From NCBI GenBank assembly GCA_028571685.1, contig CM053162.1, forward strand, positions 63,414,351-63,478,350: a stretch of 64,000 nt of DNA, given 5' to 3'. The notes under the pieces were generated by a model. It ran no database searches and was not told where the DNA came from. It saw only the letters and a list, made by a program, of their open reading frames with translations. Below are positions 1 to 10,050 of the stretch, piece after piece (within the stretch, counting starts at the first letter, position 1; each line of letters opens with the position of its first letter). The translations under genes were made by a program, and so were the position numbers. This stretch comes from Heterohyrax brucei. Lineage: Eukaryota; Chordata; Mammalia; Hyracoidea; Procaviidae.

Positions 1-103
1 TGATAGATGATTTGAGAGGTACAGAGCAGTGAAGGAGCAAATGGGTTCATTGTGAGAGTCACGTCTTTAGGTGGGTGACATCCACTGTGCAAGGACAGCC
101 AAA

Positions 104-150
104 AAGCCAGGTGTCGTCGAGTCAGATCCGACTCCTGGAGACCAAGAACA
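104..150 (-). repeat. SINE tail fragment
   Basis: About 45 bases match the antisense 3' half of the tRNA-derived SINE common in this window (gtcgtcgagtcagatccgac core). The tRNA-like head is missing. It overlaps a short open frame that I do not regard as a gene. Confidence 0.5.
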
Positions 151-1268
151 GAGGTTTGTTTTTTTTAAAAAAAGTGTGGAAAACTGGACCATGATAACAG
201 AAGAAGTGCCCAGGCCTGGCCTGGAATCAGAAAAGTTGATAGATGTGGCTTTGCGAGTACCTAAACATTATTTCTGTTTCTGTTTTGTTTAGTTTGTTCT
301 TGTGCAGTAAAATAAGAACAGGAAATACAGATATTAGTGAAAAACAAGTGGCTGGGGAACAGATTTTATACTTTGAGAAGAGAGGTGAGAGTTTTGTGTC
401 TGATACAGACCAATGACTAGAACAGCTGGCCAGCAGTCAAGACTGACTTGACGGTTTCTATTTTTCTCAGTTTGCGCTGGGATAAGATGTTTCTGGTATT
501 GTGAGTAAATACGGTATCTATCTGAGTTAAACTTACTTCCAGGTCAGTAATTCAAACATAAAAGTGTTTGAGTGAAAAATAGGATTTAGAGATGTGAGGA
601 TATATGAAGATTCCTGAAGTCTTACTGTTAAAGTTATTGATGTTAAGCCATTTATCCAAATACTGGAAGTTCACAGAGAAAGGGTATGTAATCCAATGTA
701 AAGACAACGGTAAAATATCTTCAAAGGGAAATTGACCTTCAGTGCGGCACATGATACTGTCAAGAAATGAAGTGGAATGACTTAACTGGCTGAATGAAAC
801 TTCCAGAAGAAAGGGACACTCGAATGCAGTACTGGAACATTTTTCTGAAAGTAGCAGTAGTGTGAATACTAACATTTCTCCATTTCCTGTTACACAAGGG
901 TACACAGGGGTGGGAAAAATGTTTTTTGTGTCATGTAGGAAGGATCAGGGAAGACCATGAAATGTGTGGCAACAGTTGAGTCTTCATAGGTGAAGTCATT
1001 CCAGCAAGCCTGTTTTATGAGAATTGCATAGATTAATAGAAATTCAACAGAACCGTGCCAAATGTTCCCGGAGAGTAGGTAACAAGTGGATGGCAAAGAA
1101 AACTGGGCAATCACTTTGAAGAACAATTCCCTTACATCACAGAGTTAAAGATGTACATCTACTAAAATCCATCAATTCAACTTCCCAATCTGTGTTCTTA
1201 AGGAATCCTTGTGTGAAAAGGTCTGAAATAACTTCAGCACATTTTGGGTTACTAAAAAATTAAAATCT
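151..1268. other. Unclassified, no gene seen
   Basis: No repeat that I recognise and no coding-like frame. The antisense frames of 117 and 78 codons at 552-1126 are hydrophobic and of mixed composition, as expected of chance frames in AT-rich DNA. Confidence 0.5.
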
Positions 1269-1283
1269 ACCTAAAATTATTAA

Positions 1284-1331
1284 GCCAGCCAAGTGCCCTC
1301 TAGTCGGATCCCTAGGGTCGCCATGAGTCGG
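1284..1331 (-). mobile_element. 48-bp micro-insertion of a SINE tail with perfect TSD
   Basis: A 48-base insert is flanked by a perfect 15-base direct repeat (acctaaaattattaa at 1269-1283 and 1332-1346). The left 28 bases are an antisense SINE 3' tail. The right 20 bases are a neighbouring part of the same SINE in the opposite orientation. A perfect target-site duplication marks reverse-transcriptase-primed insertion. The internal inversion is what twin priming by a LINE reverse transcriptase would leave. Confidence 0.75.
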
Positions 1332-1427
1332 ACCTAAAATTATTAATGGCCTGAAAAAACAAACAAAAACTGTTATAATGTTATAATTGAAAGCACACAA
1401 AGAGAATAAATTATATTTATACGGTGT

Positions 1428-1580
1428 ATCGCACGCAGTCCTGTGGATTCTGACTCATAGTGACCCTATAGAACAGAGTGGAATTGCTCCATGGGAATTT
1501 CAAGGAGTCCACAGTGGATTTGAGCTGCTAACCTTATGGTCATCGATGCAGTCCTTAACCACGAAGCCACCAGAGTTTCC
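1428..1580 (-). repeat. AfroSINE-type SINE
   Basis: Antisense, nearly full-length SINE. From left to right it shows the tail (gattctgactcatagtgaccctat), the middle (gaattgctccatgggaatttc) and the antisense tRNA-like head ending at the complement of ggaaactctggtggc. It is moderately diverged. Confidence 0.85.
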
Positions 1581-1670
1581 TCACCAATACAGATCTCTAA
1601 AATCTCATGTTGATGAAGATACCAATTGGAGAAGGGCATATAATGAAAAATAGAAATAAAGGAAAACTAT

Positions 1671-1706
1671 GGATCTGACTCGACAGCACTTGGCGCTTGG
1701 CATATA
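1671..1706 (+). repeat. SINE tail fragment
   Basis: Contains ggatctgactcgacagcac, the sense tail of the same SINE or of the RTE 3' end. Only about 35 bases remain, with no head. Confidence 0.45.
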
Positions 1707-2419
1707 GAGACATAAAGCCACATCCAAAATTCAGACTTCTGATATAGACATAGGTATGCGGTGAAAATACAACAGCAGTTGGAAAGGATACGGAAAAACA
1801 GCCAGATAGTGATATTTGCGCAGTTAGAGAAATGAATGGGAAACCAGATGTTGTTCAAAAAAAATACGTTCATAGCATTTTTAAGTCTTTTGATTTTGAC
1901 TGATTTTAAGAGATATTTTGCCTGGAAATGTCAAGATACTCCCATTTAAACAATGGTCACTGCAATGAAAAGGAAATAAAGAATTGTAGAGCAACACAGT
2001 TGGGGAATTTAGTGTGATGAAGTCCTTTAGAGAGGTGAAACCTTCACTCGTCATACGAACAGCCGATGCCAACAAACACTGTGGTTATTAAAAAAGAAAG
2101 AAAGAAAAGCTTCCCTATGTGGCTGTAACCTCACATCTTTTTCTGCATAAGACAAGCACACGTTCCGACTGTTGCTGCCTCCTAATTAACTGCCATGGGA
2201 ATGTTTACGTGTGAAATTAGTCACCAGAGGGAGCCCATATTATTCCTCAAAAGCTTGCAAAAGGCTGAGGACAAAAGGAAAATATGTGTAGAAACCGGGG
2301 CGCAGAAGTTCCAGGAGAGCGCAGAGTGTTCACTCCGTGTTTCTTAAACAGCAGTTTCCTTTCCATTTCAAGCTTTGATGCAAGCATTTTTTTTTTTTTT
2401 TTAATAGCAAAAGCGTTAC
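1707..2419. other. Unclassified
   Basis: No recognised repeat apart from a run of 17 T near 2386. No coding-like frame was seen. Confidence 0.4.
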
Positions 2420-2462
2420 AACAAAACCAAATCAAACCAACCCGTTGCCATCCAGTTGAGTA
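2420..2462 (-). repeat. SINE 3' tail fragment
   Basis: Starts with the antisense A-rich tail (aaaaccaaatcaaacc) followed by cccgttgccatccagttgag. It stops after about 40 bases, so this is a strongly 5'-truncated copy. Confidence 0.6.
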
Positions 2463-3621
2463 TAAGAGGAAGCATAAAGCATTCTTCCTCTGTGGCTATT
2501 TATCCATTGACCTCCACACTTAGCTAACATGAAAACTGCTTTTGTATGTGCTAATTCAACTGACACAAGAATCAAAAATTTTATTCAATTTTTGAACAGG
2601 GTAAACCTATGCTTTTCTAAAAATGCGAGTATCAACAATTTGCCCTTTTTTTCTTTTCCCAAACGTAATCATTCTTGACTAACATTGGCCAAATGAAGTT
2701 ATCTACACATATTGGTCTTTTAACCGGCTGTGAATCAAAGCAAGTTATGAAAGCAAAAGAAATTTCTACTTCCAAAGCCTCTTCCTATTATGAAATTCTC
2801 TAATTTTCAGAGCCAATAGAATAGGTAAATGACATCTAAAAGTGACTGTTAATTAATTAGCTCAGACTGGTGTGTCTTTTTCAGACACACTTAGACCACA
2901 AGCTCAAGCAGGTATTCTGGAACTGCACCAATTGAAACGTTTGTATGCTGGATTGGACTTAGAGAGAACAAAAAGAGCAATCTACCCCATGACCTCTCTT
3001 GGCTTTGCTTACCCAGACAGTAAACTCCAAGAACTGAAGACAGACCACAGATTACTCTGTTTTCTGTCAGACTGTCACCTGGAATATGACTCAAATATTA
3101 TTGGAATTCTTATGTTTTTTACAGTCTATGATAGCGACTTGAATAGCTGATCTGCTTTTCTGTTGCGTTCTGCAGAAACTGTCTTAAAATACTCAGGCAA
3201 GACAGTAGAAACTATCACTGTGGTACAAACACGAAGCACTCAGATTCTAACTGTTAGCTTAGTTCATGCTGTTGCTAAGCATCTGTTTATCCAAAGTACG
3301 GATACTCATCTCATTTCACGTTACTTTCTTTACCACTCCTGGTTGGGATATGACAGTTGCTGGCCCCATTTCTGATCTGATATGGAGTGCAATTGTTATT
3401 TGGTATGCAGATGAAATGAAAGACATTGCCTACAGGTCCTGGCTGCAATATGTTCTAACCAGGTAACCTTGGAGAGATAACTTACCCTGTATGTATTTTT
3501 GTTTTCCCATTTTGAAGCTGGGATTACCAATAATTCCTGACTCATAGCTTTCTTTAGAGTATTACATGAAATACTAACATGTCATAAAAATGTCAGAAAC
3601 ATGGTATGTTCTCAGTAAATA
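2463..3621. other. Unclassified
   Basis: A 92-codon plus-strand frame at 2872-3150 resembles no family that I know. I see no splice-site pair around it that I would trust and no clear repeat. Confidence 0.4.
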
Positions 3622-4127
3622 TGAGGATTGGCAATTCAGTTAGTGAACTCACCCTACAAAAAGTCCAGCATACCTCACTGTTGAATATCACTATGGTCAC
3701 CTTCAAAGTGTACCCCTTGGGAAGCTGTGCACCCTTCAAAGAAATTTTGGCTTTTTCTGGAATGGCTGTCACAGCTGTAGTCATATTACCCGTGATGTTC
3801 CAAATATCATCAAAATATCTTCTTTTCAATATGTCTTCAAGGCCAGATCAGGTGAGTAGGGAGGATATCCCAACACAGTTATTTTTTGGCTGGCTAAAAG
3901 CTCCCTCACAGACAACTGTACAATTAAGTATGTGAACTTGCCACTTTGCCACCATGCACAGTGGCAATTCCAGAAAGAGTTCCAAAATTGCTTTGAAGTG
4001 TGGACTAGGCACTGGCCTTGGTGCATAGCTTCCCAAGGGGAGGACTTTCAAAGGTGGCCATAGTGATATTCAGCAATGAGGTGTGTAGCACTTAAAACAG
4101 TTAAGTTTGTGGACTTGTCACACCTTG
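3622..4127 (-). mobile_element. Fold-back mariner-like element, copy 1
   Basis: A 506-base element flanked by TA on both sides (3620-3621 and 4128-4129). The left arm of about 150 bases recurs, inverted, as the right arm (compare caccttcaaagtgtacccct on the left with the complement of ggggaggactttcaaaggtgg on the right). The centre encodes, antisense, scraps of the C-terminal catalytic region of a mariner transposase, including a PPYSPDLA-like motif around the third catalytic Asp. It has many stops and cannot encode active transposase. It shares this plan with the copies at 25987-26530 and 31667-32217. Confidence 0.8.
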
Positions 4128-4439
4128 TATGTATAATTTATTATTATTTATGTTGTGCTATTATATTCAACAGAGAGTTGACTTGTCTCCATCCCACAGT
4201 TTCCCCATCTTACTCTCCCAAAGATTAACTTAGGAGGCCTTGATTTTTGCTGTCTTTATGTTCTCAGGTTAAGTTGGTATTTGGGTACACTTTGATGTGT
4301 ATCTGAAATGTCTTTGGTCCTTTTTCAAACTAGAATCTTTGCCTTATTTCCTGTAAGTATTTTCTTAAACTTGACTTCCTCCTTCAAATATTTTATTAGC
4401 TATTTCCTTAAAAAAAAAAAAAATTAACTGTGTCTTCAA

Positions 4440-5062
4440 AATATGTGATAATTTGACTAGGCTATTATACTTAGTCTTGTGTGATTGTTGTCTATTTTTA
4501 AAATGTTCCTATGCTCCATTTTGTGATATTTTGTCAATCCTAGCCTCTACACCCATGGTTATTCTCCCATATGGGAGTGAGATGTCCTTTATGTTAATGA
4601 AACAGGATTAGGTTACGTGAACGAGGATTAGGATATGTCTGTCATGTCAATGAGGTAAATGTAGTGTGAGATAGATCTTAAATCACTGTCTTTCACAACC
4701 CTAGAAGAGATAAAAGCAGACAGAAGCAAGCAGAGAAACATGGACATCCTTAACATCAAGAAAGAAGAGCCAGGAGAAGAGTGTTCCCTGTGGGACTAGG
4801 ATCACTTGTAGAGAACCTCCTAGACCCAAGGGAAATTTTGATACCAAGACACGTGTAGATCACCAAGGAAAGTTGGACTCACTGACGTAGAAAGGAGACA
4901 AAACCTTCCCCGAGTTCCAGCAGAGAACAAGAATGCCTGTCTCTAGAGTTGATGTTCTGAATTCAGACTACCAACCTCCTGAACTATGAGAGAATAAATT
5001 TCTGTTTACTACAGCTGTATATTTGTGTTATTTCTACTATAGCACCACAAGACAACTAAGAC
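4440..5062 (+). mobile_element. ERVL-MaLR-type LTR, diverged
   Basis: Shares segments with the better-preserved LTRs at 17260, 36489 and 42387: a ctccattttgtgat block, an agataaaagcagac block, an ...ctgaattcagact block, an agaataaatttc polyadenylation signal and the terminal gacaactaagaca. The first part is rearranged or strongly diverged, so the left edge is approximate. There is no coding capacity. Confidence 0.65.
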
Positions 5063-5460
5063 AAAGAAGTACATATGAGTGAAAGTGTATATATAGTTTC
5101 TGTAACTTTGTGCTTTTAATGCCTGTTTGGGGGCAACTGCAAAAAGACTGGTGTGGGTGTCACAGTTAGAAGCATAGATTAATTGATTTGGGTAGACAAG
5201 GATCTTGATGAAGTGACTGTGAGAGCGGTGATGGGGGTGCAGGCTGTGTAGACTAGAACCTGTTAGGTGACGGACACTTTAGAGCTGCGCCATGTTTACC
5301 ACATATCTGCCAAAAGGTGTCATGGTTATTGGCCAGCTTTGTTCATAATGGAATTAAAAAACAACAGCAATAATAAAAACCACACAGATGTAGTTTTCTA
5401 CATAAAATTTGTAGTGCACAGTATAATATATATATGTGTGTGTGTATATCTGTATATAAA
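5063..5460. other. Unclassified with a short (TA)/(TG) run
   Basis: No recognised repeat except an alternating purine-pyrimidine run (atatatatgtgtgtgtgtat) at about 5428-5450, which may be the decayed A-rich tail next to the following SINE. Confidence 0.4.
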
Positions 5461-5607
5461 GCCACTGACATTGACTTGATTCTGACTCACAGCAACTCTA
5501 TAAGGTAGAACTGCACCATAGAGTTTCCAAGGAGTACCTAGTAGGTTTGAACTGCCTACCTTTTGGTTCGCAGACACAGCACTTAACCATTATGGCACCA
5601 GGGTTTA
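5461..5607 (-). repeat. AfroSINE-type SINE
   Basis: Antisense copy with the typical order: tail (cttgattctgactcacagc), middle (agaactgcaccatagagtttccaaggag), then antisense tRNA-like head ending in ggcaccagggttt. Nearly full length. Confidence 0.9.
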
Positions 5608-5674
5608 CAGCATATATTTTCTAACTGTACAAATACACATAGGTATAGATAAACAGATGTATATATAGATGTAT

Positions 5675-5872
5675 ATGTCACTGAGTGGCACTGATAGTTA
5701 AGCACTCTGCCGCTAACTCAAAGGTGGCCATTGAACTGACTCAGCATTATCTCTGAAGGAAGGACGGGAGATCTGTTTGTAAAACATCACAGCTTTTGAA
5801 AACTCTCCAGAGCACATTTCTACTTTGAAATGCATGAGTCATCATGAATTGGAATCAACCTGAAAGCAAGAT
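5675..5872 (+). repeat. Diverged sense SINE
   Basis: Sense head (ggcactgatagttaagcactc) and tail (catgaattggaatcaacctgaaag) are visible. The middle includes about 40 bases absent from the common subtype, so this is probably an older SINE subtype. Confidence 0.6.
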
Positions 5873-5960
5873 GTTCTATATACCAGTATGTGTAAATACT
5901 AAACCAAACTAATAAAACAATAAAATAGATTTCTTTCCCTGATTTGAAGGGTGTCTTAAA

Positions 5961-6413
5961 ACCCCCAAAACTCATTGCTGTTGAGTCAATTCCAGCTCAC
6001 AACCTCCCTATAAACCAAACAAACCCACTGCCATCCATCAGTTGCAATTCACAGAGACCCTATAAAACCAAAACCAAATCAAACCAACTGCTGTTGAGTC
6101 AGTTCTACTCATAGCGACCCTATAGGACAAAGCAGAACTGCCCCACAAAGTTTCCAGAGAGCGCCTGGTGGAATCAGTCTGTAGACCGTTCTGTTGGCAA
6201 CCATAGCACTTAACCACTATGCCAGCAGGGTTCCTAGTGACCCTACAAAACCAAAAAAAAAACCCAGACCCACTGCCATTGAGTTGGGTGTGACTCACAG
6301 CAATCCTAGAGATCAGAGTAGCATAGAATAGCCTCACGGAGTTTCCAAGGAGTGCCTGGTGGACTTGAACTGCTGACCTCTCCGTTAGCAGATGTAGCGT
6401 TTAACCACTATGA
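5961..6413 (-). mobile_element. Stack of nested antisense SINEs
   Basis: Four antisense SINE segments follow one another: partial copies at 5961-6012 and 6014-6064, a full copy at 6065-6232 and a full copy at 6240-6413. The whole block is flanked by a 15-base direct repeat with two mismatches (gaagggtgtcttaaa at 5946 and gaagattgtcttaaa at 6414). A second, inner duplication of gaccctayaaaa flanks the third copy. This fits one outer insertion that served as target for later ones. Confidence 0.8.
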
Positions 6414-6428
6414 GAAGATTGTCTTAAA

Positions 6429-8249
6429 GGACCACAAACGTCACCATCACCTTAATCTATAAAATTTTGTAGTTTTTAAATCTTACAAATAAAATTTTGA
6501 AAATTCACTAATATACAAGAACTACTGTTAATCTGCTCAATTTTTATAGTATAAAACAGTATTTTTGTCACATGCACAGTGCATTCTCCCTTGACATGGC
6601 GGTGCTAGACCATAAAAACACCTTTGTGAGCTGAAAGCTTGCAAAGTGATCTCTAATCATCAGTGGAGAGTTCATGGTTGTTAGGTGGCCTTTACAAATG
6701 CTCATGAAAACATTAAAATGTTTCTTCCTTTCAGAAGTGTAATGGAAAATAAAAATAGTAGTAAGAATACTTATTTCACACTCTTTTAGAACGTGTAAAG
6801 TTTTATTTTTTGCAAACAGCTTATCAAGAATAAGTTAAATATATACATCCCATGCAATATGGAGTTAGCATTAGTTTTTATGACTTGGTGATTCTAACTT
6901 TCTTCTTTTGGGATCAGCTTCCAATATTTTCGCCTTTGTACTTTAGATGTCATGAAATGCCTCTGAGAGTTCTTTTAACGTGAAGTTTCCTTCTGCTGCT
7001 TCACCTGAGACAGCCTGGTTATTTTTGTCGTGGCTACTTTATTTGTGTCAACATGGTCCGTGGTCGCCTTCCCTAAACTCCTCTGTCTGGGTACTGAGTC
7101 CTTCCACTGGCAGCGCAGCCGACTTTACCCTGGTGAGGTGTTTCCCCTGTAACTCTAACTATGTCTCATTCAAATGTCACTTTACATATCACCGCTTGTC
7201 TCTTTGCCTCACTGTCATCTCTGGACGTCCCTCCGGTTGCTACTGTGCTTCAATAAGCTGTTCTGCAGGTTTATCACCAGATACAAGGAGGCAACACAAC
7301 TATGTGCTTTGCTGCCTTTGAGCACACACCAAAGTGTGAAGTTGTAGACTGAGTAACTGATACGCATTGACAAATGACCAACAGATTTTGAAGGCAATGG
7401 TGCAACTGGTTACTGGATATTCTAGTCTTCTGTTTATTTATGCAGCAATTTGTATAGATTCAAGAGCCAGCAGAAAAAATTGTGCTTTAAGTAATTACTC
7501 AGAGTTAATACACTTTGATAACTACAATTTAAATTGAGATGGAGGGAGGGTTGGTTTTATTTAACTAAGTTGTGATAATTAAAGTATCTTCATGCTTGGA
7601 ACCATGCAAAAGAGAGATTGCTTGCATGTGCGCTGGAATTTATCTTAATTTTCTTAGTAATTTTCTTTCCACATGTCTTAGCACTGATAGAGTGGCCACA
7701 CACAGAATTCTGTGGTCATAAAATATTCATCATCTACCTCTAACATAAAAACAATTCTTACCTATTCACAAAAATAAAACTATAGTGTTTGCAGAAATAT
7801 ATGGTATAAACAAATGTAGTTGATAAACTCTTCACTAGATAATTGCTGCAGTGGAGGGAGGGATGCTTAAACAGATAGAAATAAAAATAACTGGCCAGAA
7901 GATGGTCGACTTTTGGCCTTGCTTTACTCTATTTTATAATGGGAAAAATTGTATCCGAGTAAATTCTAAGATTTGAAACCAAGTGGGATTTTTCAGGTTT
8001 TGCCAATTCAGCATAACTTTGCAAGAGCTATAGGGAGAAACTAATTTTTCATTTGATTTAAGATCTGGTCTATTCCTTACCAAATGACAGCCTGTGAAGT
8101 TGCCTCCCATGTCATAGCATTATAGAGCTCTCTAAATTTCCTCTAGCTCTTCTGAGTCTACACAAACAGGACAAATGATCCCAACAACTCTGAAGCCCTT
8201 GATGTGGCAGCAGATCGCTGCCAGCCAAAATAAACAAACAACAACAACA
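6429..8249. other. Unclassified; one coding-like island at 7014-7132
   Basis: About 1.8 kb without recognised repeats. The stretch 6980-7330 is richer in GC and CpG than its surroundings and holds a 113-codon open frame plus a pyrimidine tract ending in ag at 7013 and a gtgagg at 7133. I cannot match either frame to a known protein. Confidence 0.35.
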
Positions 8250-8401
8250 AAATGTTGCTATCGAGTTGATCATCCAACTCAGAGAGACCCAAAAGGACAG
8301 AGTGGAACTTTTCCAACGAGTTTCCAAGGAACATATGGAGGATTTGAACTGCTGACCTTTGGTTAGCAGCCGCAACACTTAACCACTACACCACTAGGGT
8401 G
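8250..8401 (-). repeat. AfroSINE-type SINE
   Basis: Antisense copy with an (aac)n-rich tail at its left end (caaacaacaacaacaa), the body cgagtttccaaggaacat and a terminal head ccactacaccactagggt. The (AAC)n tail is shared with the end of the RTE LINE, which supports mobilisation by RTE machinery. Confidence 0.9.
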
Positions 8402-8403
8402 GC

Positions 8404-8446
8404 TACGATTCGGAATTGACTCGATGACAGTGGCTCTGTTTTCTTT
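8404..8446 (+). repeat. Sense SINE tail
   Basis: Sense tail (ggaattgactcgatgacagt) without a head, lodged between two antisense copies and followed by a run of T. Confidence 0.65.
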
Positions 8447-8457
8447 TTTTTTTTTTT

Positions 8458-8606
8458 TGGTTTGGTTGAGCTGATTCCCACTCATAATGATGCTATAGGA
8501 TAGAGTGGAACTGCCCCATGTGGTTTCCAAGGAGCAGGTGATGAACTCCAACTTTCTACCTTTCAGTTAGCAGCCTGAACGCTTAACACTGCATCACCAA
8601 GGCACC
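8458..8606 (-). repeat. AfroSINE-type SINE
   Basis: Antisense copy from gagctgattcccactcataatg to ctgcatcaccaaggcacc. Somewhat diverged in the head. Confidence 0.85.
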
Positions 8607-9442
8607 TCAGATGACTGCTAAGGGAGCTATTTTCTTCCCAAACAAACAAACCTTGTATCTCCCTTCAGCTTCTAACTGGAAGGGAATCAGTTCACTTATG
8701 GTTTTCACAGTTGGTGCCCTGGAAGGACTGTTCTTGTCTCCACTTTCTCCTAATTTTCAAGAGTGAGTGTGTCCAGCCAGGCAGAACTTCCCTGCTCTCC
8801 ATCTCCCAAGGCCTCCTGGTCTCCAGCCTTCTTCAGTGTGTTCTAACTTGGCCCGACTTCATATGTTTTTGTCATATTGTCATAGTGAAAAATGTATCTC
8901 TTCCTTAGTATATTCAGTTACTGTAGTCCCAGCTGTGACATGTTAAGGATTTGCTTGGTGAGATAAGCAGAGAAATTAAGCAGAATGCTTTCATCTCCCA
9001 AAAGGGTTGTATTTAATACCTCACACTTAATTTCAGATAGTGTCTGAAGGATTTTAAGAAACATCATTAGCCAGTAAAAAAGAAATGATCAAAAATATTT
9101 CCAGCATGCTAGTTAAAGTGGGTTGCTGGAACACAGACAATAGCACCAAAGGAGGTGTTATGCTGGATACACTGAGATTTTAAAGATTTAATAGGCCTTC
9201 CATTCTAAACTGTCCTAAATACTCATATTGCATTCTCAGTTGAGAATCTTTTATTAGCAGGGAGAAAAATTAAAACATAGCTAATAAATTAAGAAAAAAG
9301 AATGTATGATATTTGTGGAAATAAATTTAGGTTTTTGTTTTTGTTTTTTTTTTTTTAACGTGGGACACCAAGTATTTCATTTAATTTCATTGGATGTGCT
9401 CAGTATTTAGAAAGACACAGATTTTTGCCTAATTAAAAAAAA
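8607..9442. other. Unclassified
   Basis: No repeat or gene recognised. A 65-codon frame at 8711-8908 has no features that I can interpret. Confidence 0.4.
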
Positions 9443-9601
9443 AAGTCAACACTTCCTTTGAGTCAGTTCCAACTCATAGCAACCTTAATAGTGCCGAGCA
9501 CAACTGCCCCATAGAGTTTCCAAGGAGTATCTGGTGTACTCAAATTACCGACATCTTGATTAGCAGTCATAACACTTAATCACTGCACAACCAGGATTTC
9601 C
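9443..9601 (-). repeat. AfroSINE-type SINE
   Basis: Antisense copy: tail gagtcagttccaactcatagc, body cccatagagtttccaaggag, head cactgcacaaccaggatttcc. Full length. Confidence 0.9.
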
Positions 9602-9982
9602 TAATAGTGTTCTAAAATCTTGAGATCTATTTATGAAGACACAGAGTTTAGTTTCAGTTTTACATTCTACTAGGAAAAAAAAAATAGTAATATAAATGTG
9701 TCAACAAGCATTTAAAATGCATGTCTTTGAAAAGAAATGGCCAGGGAGCAGATATTACCTGTTCACTTATTCGTAAAAAACAAGCTGATGAAAGTGAATT
9801 TCCTTCCAAAAGTGACAACTTGGCAGAATTCAAAAACAGGGACAGAAAGGTTCAAGTGGATGTTGAGTGTATGAAGCAGACCAGGCCACAGATGCCCTGA
9901 ACAAAAGCAAACGAATGCAAAGCCCACCTGCACCTGGAGTGCTTTGATTAGTGGTCCTGATGGAGCCTCAGAGGAGACCAGC
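9602..9982. other. Unclassified
   Basis: No repeat or coding frame recognised between the flanking SINEs. Confidence 0.4.
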
Positions 9983-10050
9983 CAGTGCCATCAAGTAGGG
10001 TATGACTCATGACCACCCTAGAGGTCAGAGCAGGACTGTCCTGTAACAGA
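9983..10050 (-). repeat. SINE 3' fragment
   Basis: Antisense tail only (gtgccatcaagtagggtatgactc to gcaggactgtcctgtaa), directly abutting the RTE that follows. Confidence 0.6.

Noticed and set aside
5946-6428. Direct repeats considered as a CRISPR-like or satellite array
   Set aside because: The units are SINE copies of unequal length without regular spacers.
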